From positions 2,914,001 to 2,978,000 of the forward strand of contig NZ_CP022986.1 in the NCBI RefSeq assembly GCF_002770595.1: DNA of 64,000 nt, read 5' to 3'. The translations under genes were made by a program, and so were the position numbers. The notes beneath the pieces were generated by a model that did not search any database, had not been told where the DNA came from, and worked only from the letters and a program-made list of their open reading frames with translations. Shown here piece by piece: positions 16,779 through 26,003 of the stretch (its first letter is position 1; each line of letters starts with the position of its first letter). The stretch comes from Chryseobacterium camelliae. GTDB lineage: Bacteria > Bacteroidota > Bacteroidia > Flavobacteriales > Weeksellaceae.

Positions 16779-19154
16779 TTATTTGTTAAAATCTACGTCT
16801 TCTCCTTTATTAAGGTTTTCATTCACATTTTCCTCTTTTTTATCTGAGGAAGGTCTTGACGGTTCGGCCGGCTTCGGATTTCTGATCTCATCCAGGGTCT
16901 GAAGTCCGCCTTCATCACCATATCCTGAACGCAGGCCTTTCAGGTCAGAACATCCGTCTTTCCATTCCGATGGTTTGACAAATTTATCTTCCGGCGAAAC
17001 CTTCAGGCTTTTGTCTGCCCATACCTTTTTCATGTAGATGGCCCAGATTGGTAAAGCCATTCTGGCTCCCTGCCCTTCTCCCGTTCCGAGGAAGTGGGTG
17101 GCACGGTCTTCCCAGCCTACCCAGGTTCCGGTAGCGAGCCTTGGTACTATACCCATGAACCAACCGTCTGAGTTGTTCTGGGTAGTTCCCGTTTTACCAG
17201 CAATCTCGATGCTTTTCGAGATCCCTTTTCTGCCTAATTCGCCGGAAGCTGTACCGTACTGTGCCACTCCTTTCATCAATTCGATCATGGTATAGGCATA
17301 GAGCGGGTTCATCACTTCTTTTGGTTCCACATTTACTTCTTTAATGATCCTTCCGTTGGCATCTTCAATCCTCCAGATCATTTCAGGTTTATTATAATTT
17401 CCGTAATTGGCAAATGTACTGTAGGCTCCGAGCATTTCATAAATGGTAATGTCTGAAGAACCTAATGCCATCGGTAAGCTTGTGGAAATATCTTCTGTAA
17501 CCCCAAGGTCTCTTGCTGTCTGGATCACACTCTGCGTTCCGGCCATTTCAGCCAGTCTCAGTGCGACAGGGTTCTGGGAGTGGGCGAGTGCATCTTTAAG
17601 TGTAAGCATGCCTCCTCGTCCCGGAACGTGATAGGTCCCTTTGTTGAAGCTTGCATTGGAAACCACCGAACAAGGCGTCATCCCCAGTTTCATAATGGCT
17701 GTGGCATACACGAAAGGCTTGAAGGTTGAACCTACCTGTCTTTTACCCTGCTTGATATGGTCATACTGGAAATGCTGCCAGTCGATACCGCCTACCCAGG
17801 CCTTGATCTCACCCGTTGCAGGAACCATAGACATCAGTCCTGCCTGCGCAATCTGTTTATGATAACGGATAGAATCCCAAGGAGACATTTCTACCTCTTC
17901 TTCACCGTTCCAGGTGAAGCGTGACGTTTTGATAGGCTTATGGAATTCCATCAGGATGGAATCTTCTGACACTCCGGCAGCTTTCAGCTGCTTGTAACGC
18001 CCGGTCCTCTTCATGGCCTGAACCATGATGTCATTGATCTGCTTGCTGTTGATATAATAGAACGGCCGGGTTTTCCTGCCCCTCTGTTCCGCATCAAACC
18101 TTTTCTGAAGATCTGTTAAATGCTCCTTGATCGATTCTTCCGCATATTTCTGCATTTTTGAATCAAGGGTTACATAGATTTTAAGCCCGTCTTTATAAAG
18201 ATTGAGTTTCTTTCCGTTTGCTTTTTCGTATTCTTTAAGGTACTGATCGATTTCTTTTTTAAGATAAAACTTATAATATGCAGAGTAGTCATCGCTGATA
18301 TTTTTGATCGGATGGTAATCCAGCGTAATCGGAGTTTCCACTGCTTTGTTATACGTTTCCTGATCGATATATCCCGTTTTCAGCATCTGCTCCAGTACAA
18401 CATTCCGTCTTCCCTTGGCTCTTTCCGGATTCCTCATCGGATTGTTTTTTACCGGGTTTTCCAGCATGGCAACAAACATGGCTGCTTCTGGTAAGGTCAG
18501 TTGGCTGGTCGTCTTATTGAAATAGATCTTCGATGCCATTTCGATACCGTTGGCATTATACAGGAAATCAAACTTGTTGAAATATAAGGTAACAATTTCC
18601 TCTTTTGTATATCGTTTCTCGAGGCTTACCGCAACCACCCATTCTTTAAGCTTCTGAAAACCTCTCTGCAGCTTATTCTGAGATGCTGCGCCGGTAAAGA
18701 GCAATTTGGCTAACTGTTGGGTAATGGTAGAACCTCCGCCTCTTCCTCCTCCGTACACCACAGCTCTGGCCACGGACTGAAGGTCGATCCCGGAATGTTC
18801 TTTAAACCGCTCATCCTCTTTAGCCTGAAGGGCATATATAAGATAGGGGGGGAGGTCTTTATACGCAATAGGCTGCGTCTTTTCTTTCTCAAATTTACCC
18901 AGAAGCACACCATCTGCGGAGTAAATCTCAGAGGCTACATAAATATCCGGGTTTTCAAGTTCTTTTACATCAGGCATTTCGCCAAGGAAACCCTGCGAAA
19001 CTGCGAAAAAAAGCCCTGAAATCCCTAAGACTACTGCAATAAGGCCGACCCAGATCAGTCTTGCCCATTTTTTCCAGGAGCTGTCCCTTTTCTTTTTGGG
19101 AGGAAGCGGGAATGTTTTTCCTCTGCTTCCCGTATTTTGCTTGTTTTCTTCCAT
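16779..19154 (-). CDS. Class A penicillin-binding protein 1A
   Basis: 791 residues. A basic cytosolic N-terminus leads to one membrane helix (LIWVGLIAVVLGISGLFF, about 33-50). The GT51 glycosyltransferase domain has ALQAKEDERFKEHSGID (catalytic Glu, about 110-125) and GGSTITQQLAKLLF (about 137-150). The transpeptidase domain has SxxK in VGSTFKPFVYA, SxN in AHSQNPVALRL and KTGT in IAGKTGTTQNNSDGWF. It polymerises and cross-links peptidoglycan. The tail after about 760 is Pro/Glu/Lys-rich and probably disordered. It follows gldH by six bases and ends the operon at a strong terminator. The first GT51 motif reads KEDERF rather than the commoner IEDRRF. Confidence 0.95.
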   Translation of the reverse strand: MEENKQNTGSRGKTFPLPPKKKRDSSWKKWARLIWVGLIAVVLGISGLFFAVSQGFLGEMPDVKELENPDIYVASEIYSADGVLLGKFEKEKTQPIAYKDLPPYLIYALQAKEDERFKEHSGIDLQSVARAVVYGGGRGGGSTITQQLAKLLFTGAASQNKLQRGFQKLKEWVVAVSLEKRYTKEEIVTLYFNKFDFLYNANGIEMASKIYFNKTTSQLTLPEAAMFVAMLENPVKNNPMRNPERAKGRRNVVLEQMLKTGYIDQETYNKAVETPITLDYHPIKNISDDYSAYYKFYLKKEIDQYLKEYEKANGKKLNLYKDGLKIYVTLDSKMQKYAEESIKEHLTDLQKRFDAEQRGRKTRPFYYINSKQINDIMVQAMKRTGRYKQLKAAGVSEDSILMEFHKPIKTSRFTWNGEEEVEMSPWDSIRYHKQIAQAGLMSMVPATGEIKAWVGGIDWQHFQYDHIKQGKRQVGSTFKPFVYATAIMKLGMTPCSVVSNASFNKGTYHVPGRGGMLTLKDALAHSQNPVALRLAEMAGTQSVIQTARDLGVTEDISTSLPMALGSSDITIYEMLGAYSTFANYGNYNKPEMIWRIEDANGRIIKEVNVEPKEVMNPLYAYTMIELMKGVAQYGTASGELGRKGISKSIEIAGKTGTTQNNSDGWFMGIVPRLATGTWVGWEDRATHFLGTGEGQGARMALPIWAIYMKKVWADKSLKVSPEDKFVKPSEWKDGCSDLKGLRSGYGDEGGLQTLDEIRNPKPAEPSRPSSDKKEENVNENLNKGEDVDFNK

Positions 19155-19160
19155 GTATGA

Positions 19161-19622
19161 TTACGGTTTAGCCGTTTCTATTTTTACGCCAACGTCTTCA
19201 ATTCCCGGCAGGACATCATTCCTCATCGCCTGGATAAGGCCGATCTCATATTTTCCCTTGGAAGGAAAACGGTAGTTCAGCTTATACTGAAAAAGGGTCT
19301 CCTTGGTATCGCCGAACCCTGTTCCCAGCCATTTCCCATTAGGTTTCGCAAGGACATAGTTCAACGTATCAGTCTCCTTTTTCTTGTTTTGAAGATTGGT
19401 GAAATTGACAATAAACCTTAAATTGCTGTAAGGATAATCATTGTTATTTCTTACAACAAATATAATATTTTTAGGATTCTGCGGATCTGCAATCTCAAGA
19501 TTAAATTTCTGTTCACTTTTCTTATTCCACTTATTATCAACGGAATTCATCTTAACATCTCCTTCCGGGGAATGACAGCTGAAGAAAAGGACAAGCGGTA
19601 ATAATCCCAGCATTTTACGCAT
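19161..19622 (-). CDS. gldH: Gliding motility lipoprotein GldH
   Basis: 153 residues. A signal peptide ends with lipobox-like LFFSC (Cys16), then about 135 residues of beta-rich sequence with IIFVVRNNNDYPYSNLRFIV and NGKWLGTGFGDTKETLFQY, typical of GldH. GldH is a membrane-anchored lipoprotein needed for gliding in Flavobacterium, linked to the GldK-N / T9SS machinery. It overlaps the end of ricT by eight bases and is followed by PBP1A after six. This ricT-gldH-ponA order is common in flavobacteria. Presence of GldH does not prove that this organism glides. Confidence 0.92.
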   Translation of the reverse strand: MRKMLGLLPLVLFFSCHSPEGDVKMNSVDNKWNKKSEQKFNLEIADPQNPKNIIFVVRNNNDYPYSNLRFIVNFTNLQNKKKETDTLNYVLAKPNGKWLGTGFGDTKETLFQYKLNYRFPSKGKYEIGLIQAMRNDVLPGIEDVGVKIETAKP

Positions 19623-20961
19623 TTCTGTCTTTTTTTGGAGGATATTTCTTTTTGAAGTTTTTCTTTGCCGGTTTTTTATCTGCGCTGTCGCTTACCTCAG
19701 TTCTTTCAGGCTGTGTTTTCTGCACTTTCTGTTGCGGTTGCTGCGGCTTCGGCTGGCGGTTTCCGGCCTGGGGATTAGGGTTTTCAGACCTTTCAGGCCT
19801 GTTTTTCCTCTGCCCCTGATTCTGCTGGCTGTTATTATTATTCGGCTTATTATTATTCCTGTTCCTGCTTTTCTTTTTCTCAAAGCGGTCAACATTATTC
19901 TCCTGAATAAGATCGATGCTCTGGAAAGATGGGTCAGGCTGCTTCAGCTCCTCCAGAGGAAGGGCTTTTTCACCTCTTTTATTTTTCGAGATCAGCTTCT
20001 TCACCAGGTCGATATCGAAATCATACCAAGCGATGGAGCTATCCACATAAGCAAACCACATTTTCTTTTTGAAAACGTCGATCTTAATGCAGAACGCTCT
20101 TCCTTTTTCGGTCTCCAGGGTAGTGGACGAAGGCGGGAAATCATGCAGGGCGTCAAGATAACTGTCCAGTTCATAATTAAGGCAGCATTTCAGCTTTCCG
20201 CATTGGCCTGCAAGCTTTTGCGGGTTGATGCTGAGCTGCTGGTAACGGGCTACATTGGTATTCACGGACCTGAAATCCGTCAGCCAGGTAGAACAGCAGA
20301 GCTCTCTTCCACAAGATCCGATACCGCCTACTTTCGCCGCCTCCTGCCTGAAACCGATCTGTTTCATATCGATTTTTGTCCTGAAAGCAGCAGCATAATC
20401 TTTAATCAGCTGCCTGAAATCTATACGGTTATCAGCGGTATAATAGAAGGTTACCTTTGAAGCATCACCCTGATATTCAACATCAGTAACTTTCATTTCT
20501 AGGCCTAATCTGTGAGCGATTTTTCGGGCTTCAATTTTTACGGTATCCTCTTTTTTTCTGACTTCCTGCCAGACTTCAATATCTTTTTGGTTAGACTGTC
20601 GGTATATTTTAAGCGCAGACTCTTCTGAAAATCTTTTCTTTTTCATCTGAATCTTTACCAATTCTCCGGTAAGGCTTACTACGCCTACGTCATGTCCGGG
20701 GCTTGATTCTACTGTGACTACACTACCTATATGTAACGGAATATTATTGACATTTTTATAAAACGATTTTCTATCATTCTTGAATCTAACTTCTACAAAA
20801 TCGCATCTGTTGGGAGCGGGATTGTTGATGTTAGACAGCCAGTCGAAAACACTTAATTTATAACTATTACCACAGGTATTTACATTTTCACAGCCACTCG
20901 CGGTTTTCTTCGGTCCGCATGAATGGGCAGAATCGCCGGATGTTTTGCATCCACAACTCAT
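19615..20961 (-). CDS. ricT: PSP1-domain regulatory protein RicT
   Basis: 448 residues. The PSP1 C-terminal domain family is recognised from the Cys-rich segment GGIGSCGRELCCSTWL and LAGQCGKLKCCLNYEL (about residues 215-270), matching Bacillus YaaT/RicT, part of the Fe-S RicAFT complex that affects RNA processing. The first 30 residues add a second Cys cluster (MSCGCKTSG, SCGPKK, NTCGNSY). The tail from about 365 is Asn/Gln/Lys/Pro-rich, low complexity and probably disordered. A TAaaTTTG box about 21 bases before the ATG gives an operon promoter. RicA and RicF are not nearby. Confidence 0.88.
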   Translation of the reverse strand: MSCGCKTSGDSAHSCGPKKTASGCENVNTCGNSYKLSVFDWLSNINNPAPNRCDFVEVRFKNDRKSFYKNVNNIPLHIGSVVTVESSPGHDVGVVSLTGELVKIQMKKKRFSEESALKIYRQSNQKDIEVWQEVRKKEDTVKIEARKIAHRLGLEMKVTDVEYQGDASKVTFYYTADNRIDFRQLIKDYAAAFRTKIDMKQIGFRQEAAKVGGIGSCGRELCCSTWLTDFRSVNTNVARYQQLSINPQKLAGQCGKLKCCLNYELDSYLDALHDFPPSSTTLETEKGRAFCIKIDVFKKKMWFAYVDSSIAWYDFDIDLVKKLISKNKRGEKALPLEELKQPDPSFQSIDLIQENNVDRFEKKKSRNRNNNKPNNNNSQQNQGQRKNRPERSENPNPQAGNRQPKPQQPQQKVQKTQPERTEVSDSADKKPAKKNFKKKYPPKKDRNA

Positions 20962-20981
20962 ATGTTATATATTTAATCTTG

Positions 20982-20989
20982 CAAATTTA
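20982..20989 (-). promoter_or_regulatory. -7 box of the ricT-gldH-PBP1A operon
   Basis: TAaaTTTG followed by C on the minus strand, about 21 bases upstream of the ricT start codon. Confidence 0.6.
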
Positions 20990-21040
20990 GGATAATTTAT
21001 TTTATCTCCTGAAAAAACTCAAATATTCACTCTGATAAAT

Positions 21041-21072
21041 GTTTAATGTTAAACATATAATCTGAGTCAGAT
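21041..21072. promoter_or_regulatory. Two adjacent palindromes between divergent genes
   Basis: GTTTAA-tg-TTAAAC (21041-21054) and ATCTGA-g-TCAGAT (21060-21072) lie side by side in the 273-base region between ricT and the FadL-type gene. There is no T-run and no gene ends here, so these are operator candidates rather than terminators. Confidence 0.35.
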
Positions 21073-21206
21073 CATTTTATTTTTTAAAGTTTTGAATAGT
21101 AATACGTTGCAAATGGTAATTCAGAGATGTTATTTTAAACATAGTTTTATTGGTGCTTATCGTTTAAAAAATTAAGAAAGATTAACAGTCGTACGCAAAA
21201 TAATTT

Positions 21207-21214
21207 TATATTTG
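21207..21214 (+). promoter_or_regulatory. -7 box of the FadL-type porin gene
   Basis: TAtaTTTG, 20 bases before the ATG at 21235. Confidence 0.55.
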
Positions 21215-21234
21215 ACTTTATATAATAATAGTCT

Positions 21235-22470
21235 ATGAAAAAATTAATAATATCAACGGCTTTGTTGGCGGGTGTTATGTCTTACGCGGGAGGCTTCAGG
21301 GTATCTCTGCAGGGCGTAAAGCAATTGGCTATGGCTCATACCAGTGCCCACGCCGAGGATGCGAGTGTTGCATTCTTTAATCCTGCCGGGATGTCTTTCA
21401 TCCCAGCCAGACTGAGTATTGCTGCAGGAGGTTTCGCTGCGGGCAATAAAGTAACTTTCCAGAACATGAATACGCTTCAGAGCACAGAGACGGATAACCC
21501 GATCGGGACGCCTATCTATGCTGCTGTTGCTTATAAACCGATTGACAAATTATCCATTGGGTTCAGTTTCTCCACACCTTTCGGAAGTACCATACAGTAT
21601 CCGAACGACTGGGAAGGAAAAGAACTGGTACAGAAGCTTGAGCTGAAGAGTTTTTACTTCCAGCCGATGATTTCCGTTAAAATGGCAGACTGGGTGTCTT
21701 TCGGAGCCAGTTATATTTATGCCAAAGGAAAAGTAGACTGGGATAAAGCAGTGACTCAATTTGGCGGCCAGGTAAATATTAATGATGAAAAAGCAAGCGG
21801 CCACGGATATGGTTTCGGTTTTTATTTCAGGCCGGATCCTAAACTTGATGTAAGTGTGGCTTACCGTTCGCCGGTAGATATGAAAGCGAAGAATGGAACG
21901 GCTACATTTAGATTCCCGTCACAATCCATTTATCCTCTTTTAGGCCTGGACCAGTCGGGACAGGACCGTTTTACAGCTACACTGCCTTTAGTAGAAGAAT
22001 ATACGATAGGTCTTACTTATAAAGTTACCCCGAAATGGTTGGTATCTGCTGACTTTAATTACCATGGTTGGGAAAGGTATTCCAAGCTGACGCTTGATTT
22101 TGACAAAGCGCCGGTAGGAAACCAGGCTGACCCTACGGTTCTGGTAGCGCCTAAAAACTTCAGGAATTCCAAAACGTTCAGACTGGGTACCCAATATGCA
22201 TTCACCGATATGATCTACGGTCGTCTGGGAGCATATTATGATGAGTCACCTTATACGGATGATCATTTCATTCCTGAAACACCTTCTTTCAACACATATG
22301 TGGTAACAGGCGGGGTAGGTTTCAAGGTAAAACAGTTCGGAATCGATGTTTCCGGAGGATATGCCATGCCTCAGGCCAGAGATGTTAAAAATTCTACTAT
22401 CGGTCTGTATGGTCAGGCTAAAGCAACTGCGTTCTACGCAGGGTTAGGTTTATCTTATAATCCTTTTTAA
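21235..22470 (+). CDS. OmpP1/FadL-family outer membrane transporter
   Basis: 411 residues. Signal peptide MKKLIISTALLAGVMSYAGG, then the FadL-type opening FRVSLQGVKQLAMAHTSAHAEDASVAFFNPAGMSF, where the NPAG motif marks the N-terminal hatch. The rest alternates amphipathic strands to a barrel ending AFYAGLGLSYNPF with a terminal Phe, as expected for BAM-assembled barrels. Family members take up long-chain fatty acids or other hydrophobic compounds across the outer membrane. It is followed nine bases later by an SGNH-type lipoprotein, so the pair may handle lipid-like substrates. The actual substrate is unknown. Confidence 0.9.
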   Translation: MKKLIISTALLAGVMSYAGGFRVSLQGVKQLAMAHTSAHAEDASVAFFNPAGMSFIPARLSIAAGGFAAGNKVTFQNMNTLQSTETDNPIGTPIYAAVAYKPIDKLSIGFSFSTPFGSTIQYPNDWEGKELVQKLELKSFYFQPMISVKMADWVSFGASYIYAKGKVDWDKAVTQFGGQVNINDEKASGHGYGFGFYFRPDPKLDVSVAYRSPVDMKAKNGTATFRFPSQSIYPLLGLDQSGQDRFTATLPLVEEYTIGLTYKVTPKWLVSADFNYHGWERYSKLTLDFDKAPVGNQADPTVLVAPKNFRNSKTFRLGTQYAFTDMIYGRLGAYYDESPYTDDHFIPETPSFNTYVVTGGVGFKVKQFGIDVSGGYAMPQARDVKNSTIGLYGQAKATAFYAGLGLSYNPF

Positions 22471-22479
22471 TTGAAGACT

Positions 22480-24042
22480 ATGAAAAAAATTATAATTTCT
22501 ACAATAGCTGTCTCAGCACTTCTTTTTACAACAAACTGCGAGAATGATTTTGATACCGATGTGAAGGATGTTGCCGTAACCAGCGGGGATGCCAGTTTCA
22601 AAACCTATGTCGCCCTTGGAAATTCCCTCACTTCAGGGTACAGGGACGGTGCATTATATTCTGACGGACAGAATGAATCTTATCCGTCGATGATCTCTGC
22701 ACAGATGAAACTTGCAGGCGGCGGAGACTTCAAGCAGCCTTTGATGCCGAATAATATCGGAGGTTTTACAGGCCTGCCCGGATTCGGTGGGAAACTTACC
22801 CTTCAGTTGGTCAACGGAAGCCTTACGCCGGTTCCAAGTGCGGCGGGAGCAGCATTAGATAATGTATCTTCCGGAAGACCTTATCAGAATATGGGTGTAC
22901 CAGGAGCAAAATCTTATCATCTGGTAGCACCGGGATACGGCAGCCTTGCCGGTCTTGCTACGGGAACAGCCAATCCTTACTTCGTCAGGTTCGCTTCTTC
23001 TTCCACCACATCTGTTCTGGCAGATGCAATGGCTCAGACTCCTACGTTCTTTTCACTTTGGATAGGGAATAACGATGTTCTTTTTTACGCCATCAACGGA
23101 GGAACGAACTCTCAGACAACAGGAGGTGTAACCACGTATACTGCTGCAACGGTACAGACAGGAACAGGAACGAGTCCGGCATTGTATAAATCTAATGATA
23201 TATCAGATCCGAATGTAGTGGCAGGTTCCATTAAAGCGGTTCTTGATGGCCTTAAAAGTGTAGGGACTACAAAAGGGGTTATTGCCAATGTTCCTTACGT
23301 AACGTCAATTCCATATTTTACTACAGTACCGTACAATCCGCTTACCCCGGCAGTACTGGGTTCTAATATCACTGCGCTGAATACCGGCCTTTATGGCCCG
23401 CTGAAGCAGGCACTGACTGCTTTCGGAGCCGGAGGAAGGATCAATCTTCTTTCTTCTACCTCCGCAAACCCGGTTTTGATTAAAGATAATTCCCTTCAGG
23501 ATCTTTCCGCTCAGCTGACAGCTGCTCTGACGCCTTCCCTGGGATTGGCTACCGCAACCGCTTTCGGACAGATCTACGGACAGGCAAGGCAGGCAACAGC
23601 AGAAGATTATCTTCTTCTTACTACAAGTTCTGTCATCGGGACTACAGCTCCGGGAGCACCTGCTGCGATCAATGTTTACGGGATTTCGTATCCGCTGCAG
23701 AACCAGCATGTCTTAACAAAGACAGAAGCAGGGTATGTAAAAACAGCAACAGATGCTTATAATGCCTCTATCCGAACCATGGCTGATACTTACGGACTAG
23801 CCTTTGTGGATTCAAATGCCAAAATGGTGGAGCTTAACGGAAAATCCGGGATCACTTATGATGGTGTGAAATATACCGCTAAATTCGTAAGCGGAGGAGC
23901 GTTCTCACTGGATGGGATCCACCTTACCGGCAGAGGATATGCGATTATCGCCAATGAATTTATCAAGTCGATCAACTCTAAATACAGGTCTACTTTACCA
24001 CAGGTAGATCCTAATAAATATTCAGGTGTGAAGTTCCCATAA
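22480..24042 (+). CDS. SGNH/GDSL-hydrolase-like lipoprotein
   Basis: 520 residues from the ATG at 22480 (MKKIIISTIAVSALLFTTNC), with lipobox TTNC; a TTG nine bases upstream, directly after the preceding stop, gives a longer frame but no better signal. Block I reads YVALGNSLTSGYRDG (GNSL in place of GDSL, with the Ser kept), the middle has FSLWIGNNDVLFYA (block III GxND), and the end has FSLDGIHLTGRGYAIIANEF, the DGxH catalytic pair. A surface or periplasmic esterase/lipase is the expected activity. Probably co-transcribed with the upstream FadL-type porin. Confidence 0.88.
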   Translation: MKKIIISTIAVSALLFTTNCENDFDTDVKDVAVTSGDASFKTYVALGNSLTSGYRDGALYSDGQNESYPSMISAQMKLAGGGDFKQPLMPNNIGGFTGLPGFGGKLTLQLVNGSLTPVPSAAGAALDNVSSGRPYQNMGVPGAKSYHLVAPGYGSLAGLATGTANPYFVRFASSSTTSVLADAMAQTPTFFSLWIGNNDVLFYAINGGTNSQTTGGVTTYTAATVQTGTGTSPALYKSNDISDPNVVAGSIKAVLDGLKSVGTTKGVIANVPYVTSIPYFTTVPYNPLTPAVLGSNITALNTGLYGPLKQALTAFGAGGRINLLSSTSANPVLIKDNSLQDLSAQLTAALTPSLGLATATAFGQIYGQARQATAEDYLLLTTSSVIGTTAPGAPAAINVYGISYPLQNQHVLTKTEAGYVKTATDAYNASIRTMADTYGLAFVDSNAKMVELNGKSGITYDGVKYTAKFVSGGAFSLDGIHLTGRGYAIIANEFIKSINSKYRSTLPQVDPNKYSGVKFP

Positions 24043-24067
24043 TATCGAGTTCTTAAAAACTTAGAAG

Positions 24068-24097
24068 CCACAGGAGTAATTCTTGTGGTTTTTTTTT
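24068..24097 (+). terminator. Terminator after the SGNH lipoprotein gene
   Basis: CCACAGGA / TCTTGTGG stem (one G-T pair) with loop gtaat and a run of nine T. The T-run merges into the TAaaTTTG box of the next gene. Confidence 0.8.
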
Positions 24098-24104
24098 AAA
24101 TTTG
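24097..24104 (+). promoter_or_regulatory. -7 box of the prs gene
   Basis: TAaaTTTG followed by C, 22 bases before the prs ATG and directly abutting the preceding terminator. Confidence 0.55.
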
Positions 24105-24126
24105 CAGAATCTTTTAAAAAGTAAAA

Positions 24127-25065
24127 ATGGCTGATCAGTTAACTTATCTATTTAGTACAAGAACAAGCAAGGACTTGGCAGAGAGAATTGCCGAAAATTA
24201 CGGGCAACACCTCGGGAAAATCAACTTTCAGGAGTTCAGTGATGGGGAATTTGAACCTGTTCTGGATGATTCCGTAAGAGGGGGCAGGGTTTTCCTTATC
24301 GGATCTACCTTTCCGCCGGCAGACAACCTTCTTGAGCTTTTGCTGATGATTGATGCTGCAAAAAGAGCTTCTGCAAAAAACATCACCGTAGTCATTCCTT
24401 ATTTCGGGCTGGCAAGGCAGGACCGTAAGGATAAGCCGAGAGCTCCGATCGGAGCAAAGCTGGTGGCAAATCTTTTAACGGCTGCGGGAGCTACCCGCAT
24501 CATGACGATGGATCTTCACGCAGACCAGATCCAGGGATTCTTTGAAATTCCGGTGGATCATCTGTATGCTTCTACCATTTTCGTAGATTACATCCGAAAC
24601 CTGCACATTGAAAACCTTACCATTGCATCTCCGGATATGGGAGGGGCGAAAAGGGCTAAAAACTATGCCGGACATCTGGGTGCTGACGTAGTTATTGCCT
24701 ATAAAGAAAGAAAAAAGGCCAATGTTGTGGAAGAAATGTTCCTTATTGGTGATGTGGAAGGTAAAAATGTGATCCTTATTGATGATATGATCGATACGGC
24801 AGGCACCCTGTGCAAGGCGGCGGACATCCTTATGGAAAAAGGTGCAAAAAGCGTAAGAGCAATGGCCACTCACGGTGTCCTTTCAGGAAAAGCCTATGAG
24901 AATATTGAGAAGTCCCAACTAATGGAAGTCATTGTAACTGACTCAATTCCTGTAAAAAATAATTTGTCATCTAAAATAAAAGTGCTATCTTGCGCCGCAT
25001 TATTTGCAGACGTAATGAAGATGGTGCATGAGCACAGATCAATCAGTAGTAAATTTATTATCTAA
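24127..25065 (+). CDS. prs: Ribose-phosphate pyrophosphokinase
   Basis: 312 residues, normal length. It converts ribose 5-phosphate and ATP to PRPP for nucleotide, His and Trp synthesis. Motifs: YFGLARQDRKDKPRAPIGAK (ATP/flexible loop, about 98-117), MDLHADQIQGFFEIPVDHL (metal and regulatory loop, about 128-146), and the PRPP loop VILIDDMIDTAGTL (about 216-229). Cytosolic hexameric enzyme. It is followed 55 bases later by the L25 gene in the same direction, a linkage seen in many bacteria. Confidence 0.97.
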   Translation: MADQLTYLFSTRTSKDLAERIAENYGQHLGKINFQEFSDGEFEPVLDDSVRGGRVFLIGSTFPPADNLLELLLMIDAAKRASAKNITVVIPYFGLARQDRKDKPRAPIGAKLVANLLTAAGATRIMTMDLHADQIQGFFEIPVDHLYASTIFVDYIRNLHIENLTIASPDMGGAKRAKNYAGHLGADVVIAYKERKKANVVEEMFLIGDVEGKNVILIDDMIDTAGTLCKAADILMEKGAKSVRAMATHGVLSGKAYENIEKSQLMEVIVTDSIPVKNNLSSKIKVLSCAALFADVMKMVHEHRSISSKFII

Positions 25066-25120
25066 TTGATTATTACAGGTTTGTGAGTTAATTTTGAAAC
25101 AATTTTTTAAATTTTTATAA

Positions 25121-25765
25121 ATGAAATCTATTACAATTCAAGGTACAAAAAGAGAAAGCGTGGGCAAAAAGTCTACAAAAGCTTTACGTGATGCTGAATT
25201 AGTTCCTTGTGTTGTTTACGGGGGTGGTGAGCCATTGAACTTCTCTGCAGAAGAGAGAGCATTCAAAGGTTTGGTATATACTCCTGAAGCACACACGGTA
25301 TCTATTGAGGTTGATGGTCAGACAATCCCGGCTGTTCTTCAGGATATTCAGTTCCACCCGATTACAGATAAAATCCTTCACGCTGATTTCTATCAGCTGG
25401 CAGAAGACAAGCCTGTAATTATGGAGGTTCCTGTAAGAATCACAGGACGTTCCAAAGGGGTTGTTGCTGGTGGTGTTTTACGTCAGTCTTTCAGAAAACT
25501 GAAAGTGAAAGCTATTCCTGCTAATTTACCTGATGAGATCGTTGTTGACGTAACCCCGTTAAGAATCGGTAACAAACTGTACATTGGAGGAATCAAGGCT
25601 GAAGGATATACTTTCATGCACCCTGATAACGCAGTAGTTGTAGCTGTTAAGATGTCTAGAAATGCAATGAAGGGAGGAGCAGCAGCTGAAGATGATGAGG
25701 ATGAAGAAGAAGTAGCCGGAGCAGAAGGAGAAGCTCCTGCAGCGGAAGAAACTGCAGCAGAATAA
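25121..25765 (+). CDS. rplY: 50S ribosomal protein L25 (Ctc form)
   Basis: 214 residues: an N-terminal L25 domain (about 1-92: [20 protein letters not shown], with [16 protein letters not shown]) plus a C-terminal TL5/CTC beta domain (about 95-185), and an acidic low-complexity tail (EDDEDEEE and onward). L25 binds 5S rRNA in the large subunit; the long Ctc form is common outside enterobacteria. It lies downstream of prs and ends at a strong terminator. Confidence 0.96.
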   Translation: MKSITIQGTKRESVGKKSTKALRDAELVPCVVYGGGEPLNFSAEERAFKGLVYTPEAHTVSIEVDGQTIPAVLQDIQFHPITDKILHADFYQLAEDKPVIMEVPVRITGRSKGVVAGGVLRQSFRKLKVKAIPANLPDEIVVDVTPLRIGNKLYIGGIKAEGYTFMHPDNAVVVAVKMSRNAMKGGAAAEDDEDEEEVAGAEGEAPAAEETAAE

Positions 25766-25789
25766 GAATCATCTTATGATATAATACAG

Positions 25790-25818
25790 AACCTGTCAAT
25801 TCGTTGGCAGGTTTTTTT
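25790..25818 (+). terminator. Terminator of prs-rplY
   Basis: AACCTGTCAA and TTGGCAGGTT pair around a short loop, followed by a T-run. It starts 25 bases after the rplY stop. Confidence 0.85.
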
Positions 25819-25957
25819 GTTAAATAACATCAATAAAGGCAGATTCTCAGTTCATTCATCCTACCTTCTGGCTTTCGTCGCTTTCCACCATTGAATCTTT
25901 CTATCACCTGACAACAATCAGCTCCTTTCTCCATTCTCCCTTTCAGAAAAAAAGCCG

Positions 25958-25965
25958 TAAATTTG
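25958..25965 (+). promoter_or_regulatory. -7 box of the sufS gene
   Basis: TAaaTTTG, 38 bases before the sufS ATG. The 140 bases between this box and the rplY terminator show no other feature. Confidence 0.5.
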
Positions 25966-26003
25966 AAGTGTTCTAAATAAGGACATAATTTAAAATTTTA
26001 ATA

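Noticed and set aside
19732..20460. 242-residue plus-strand frame with hydrophobic repeats
   Set aside because: Antisense to the low-complexity tail of ricT; the hydrophobic run is the reverse of Asn/Gln/Lys codons.
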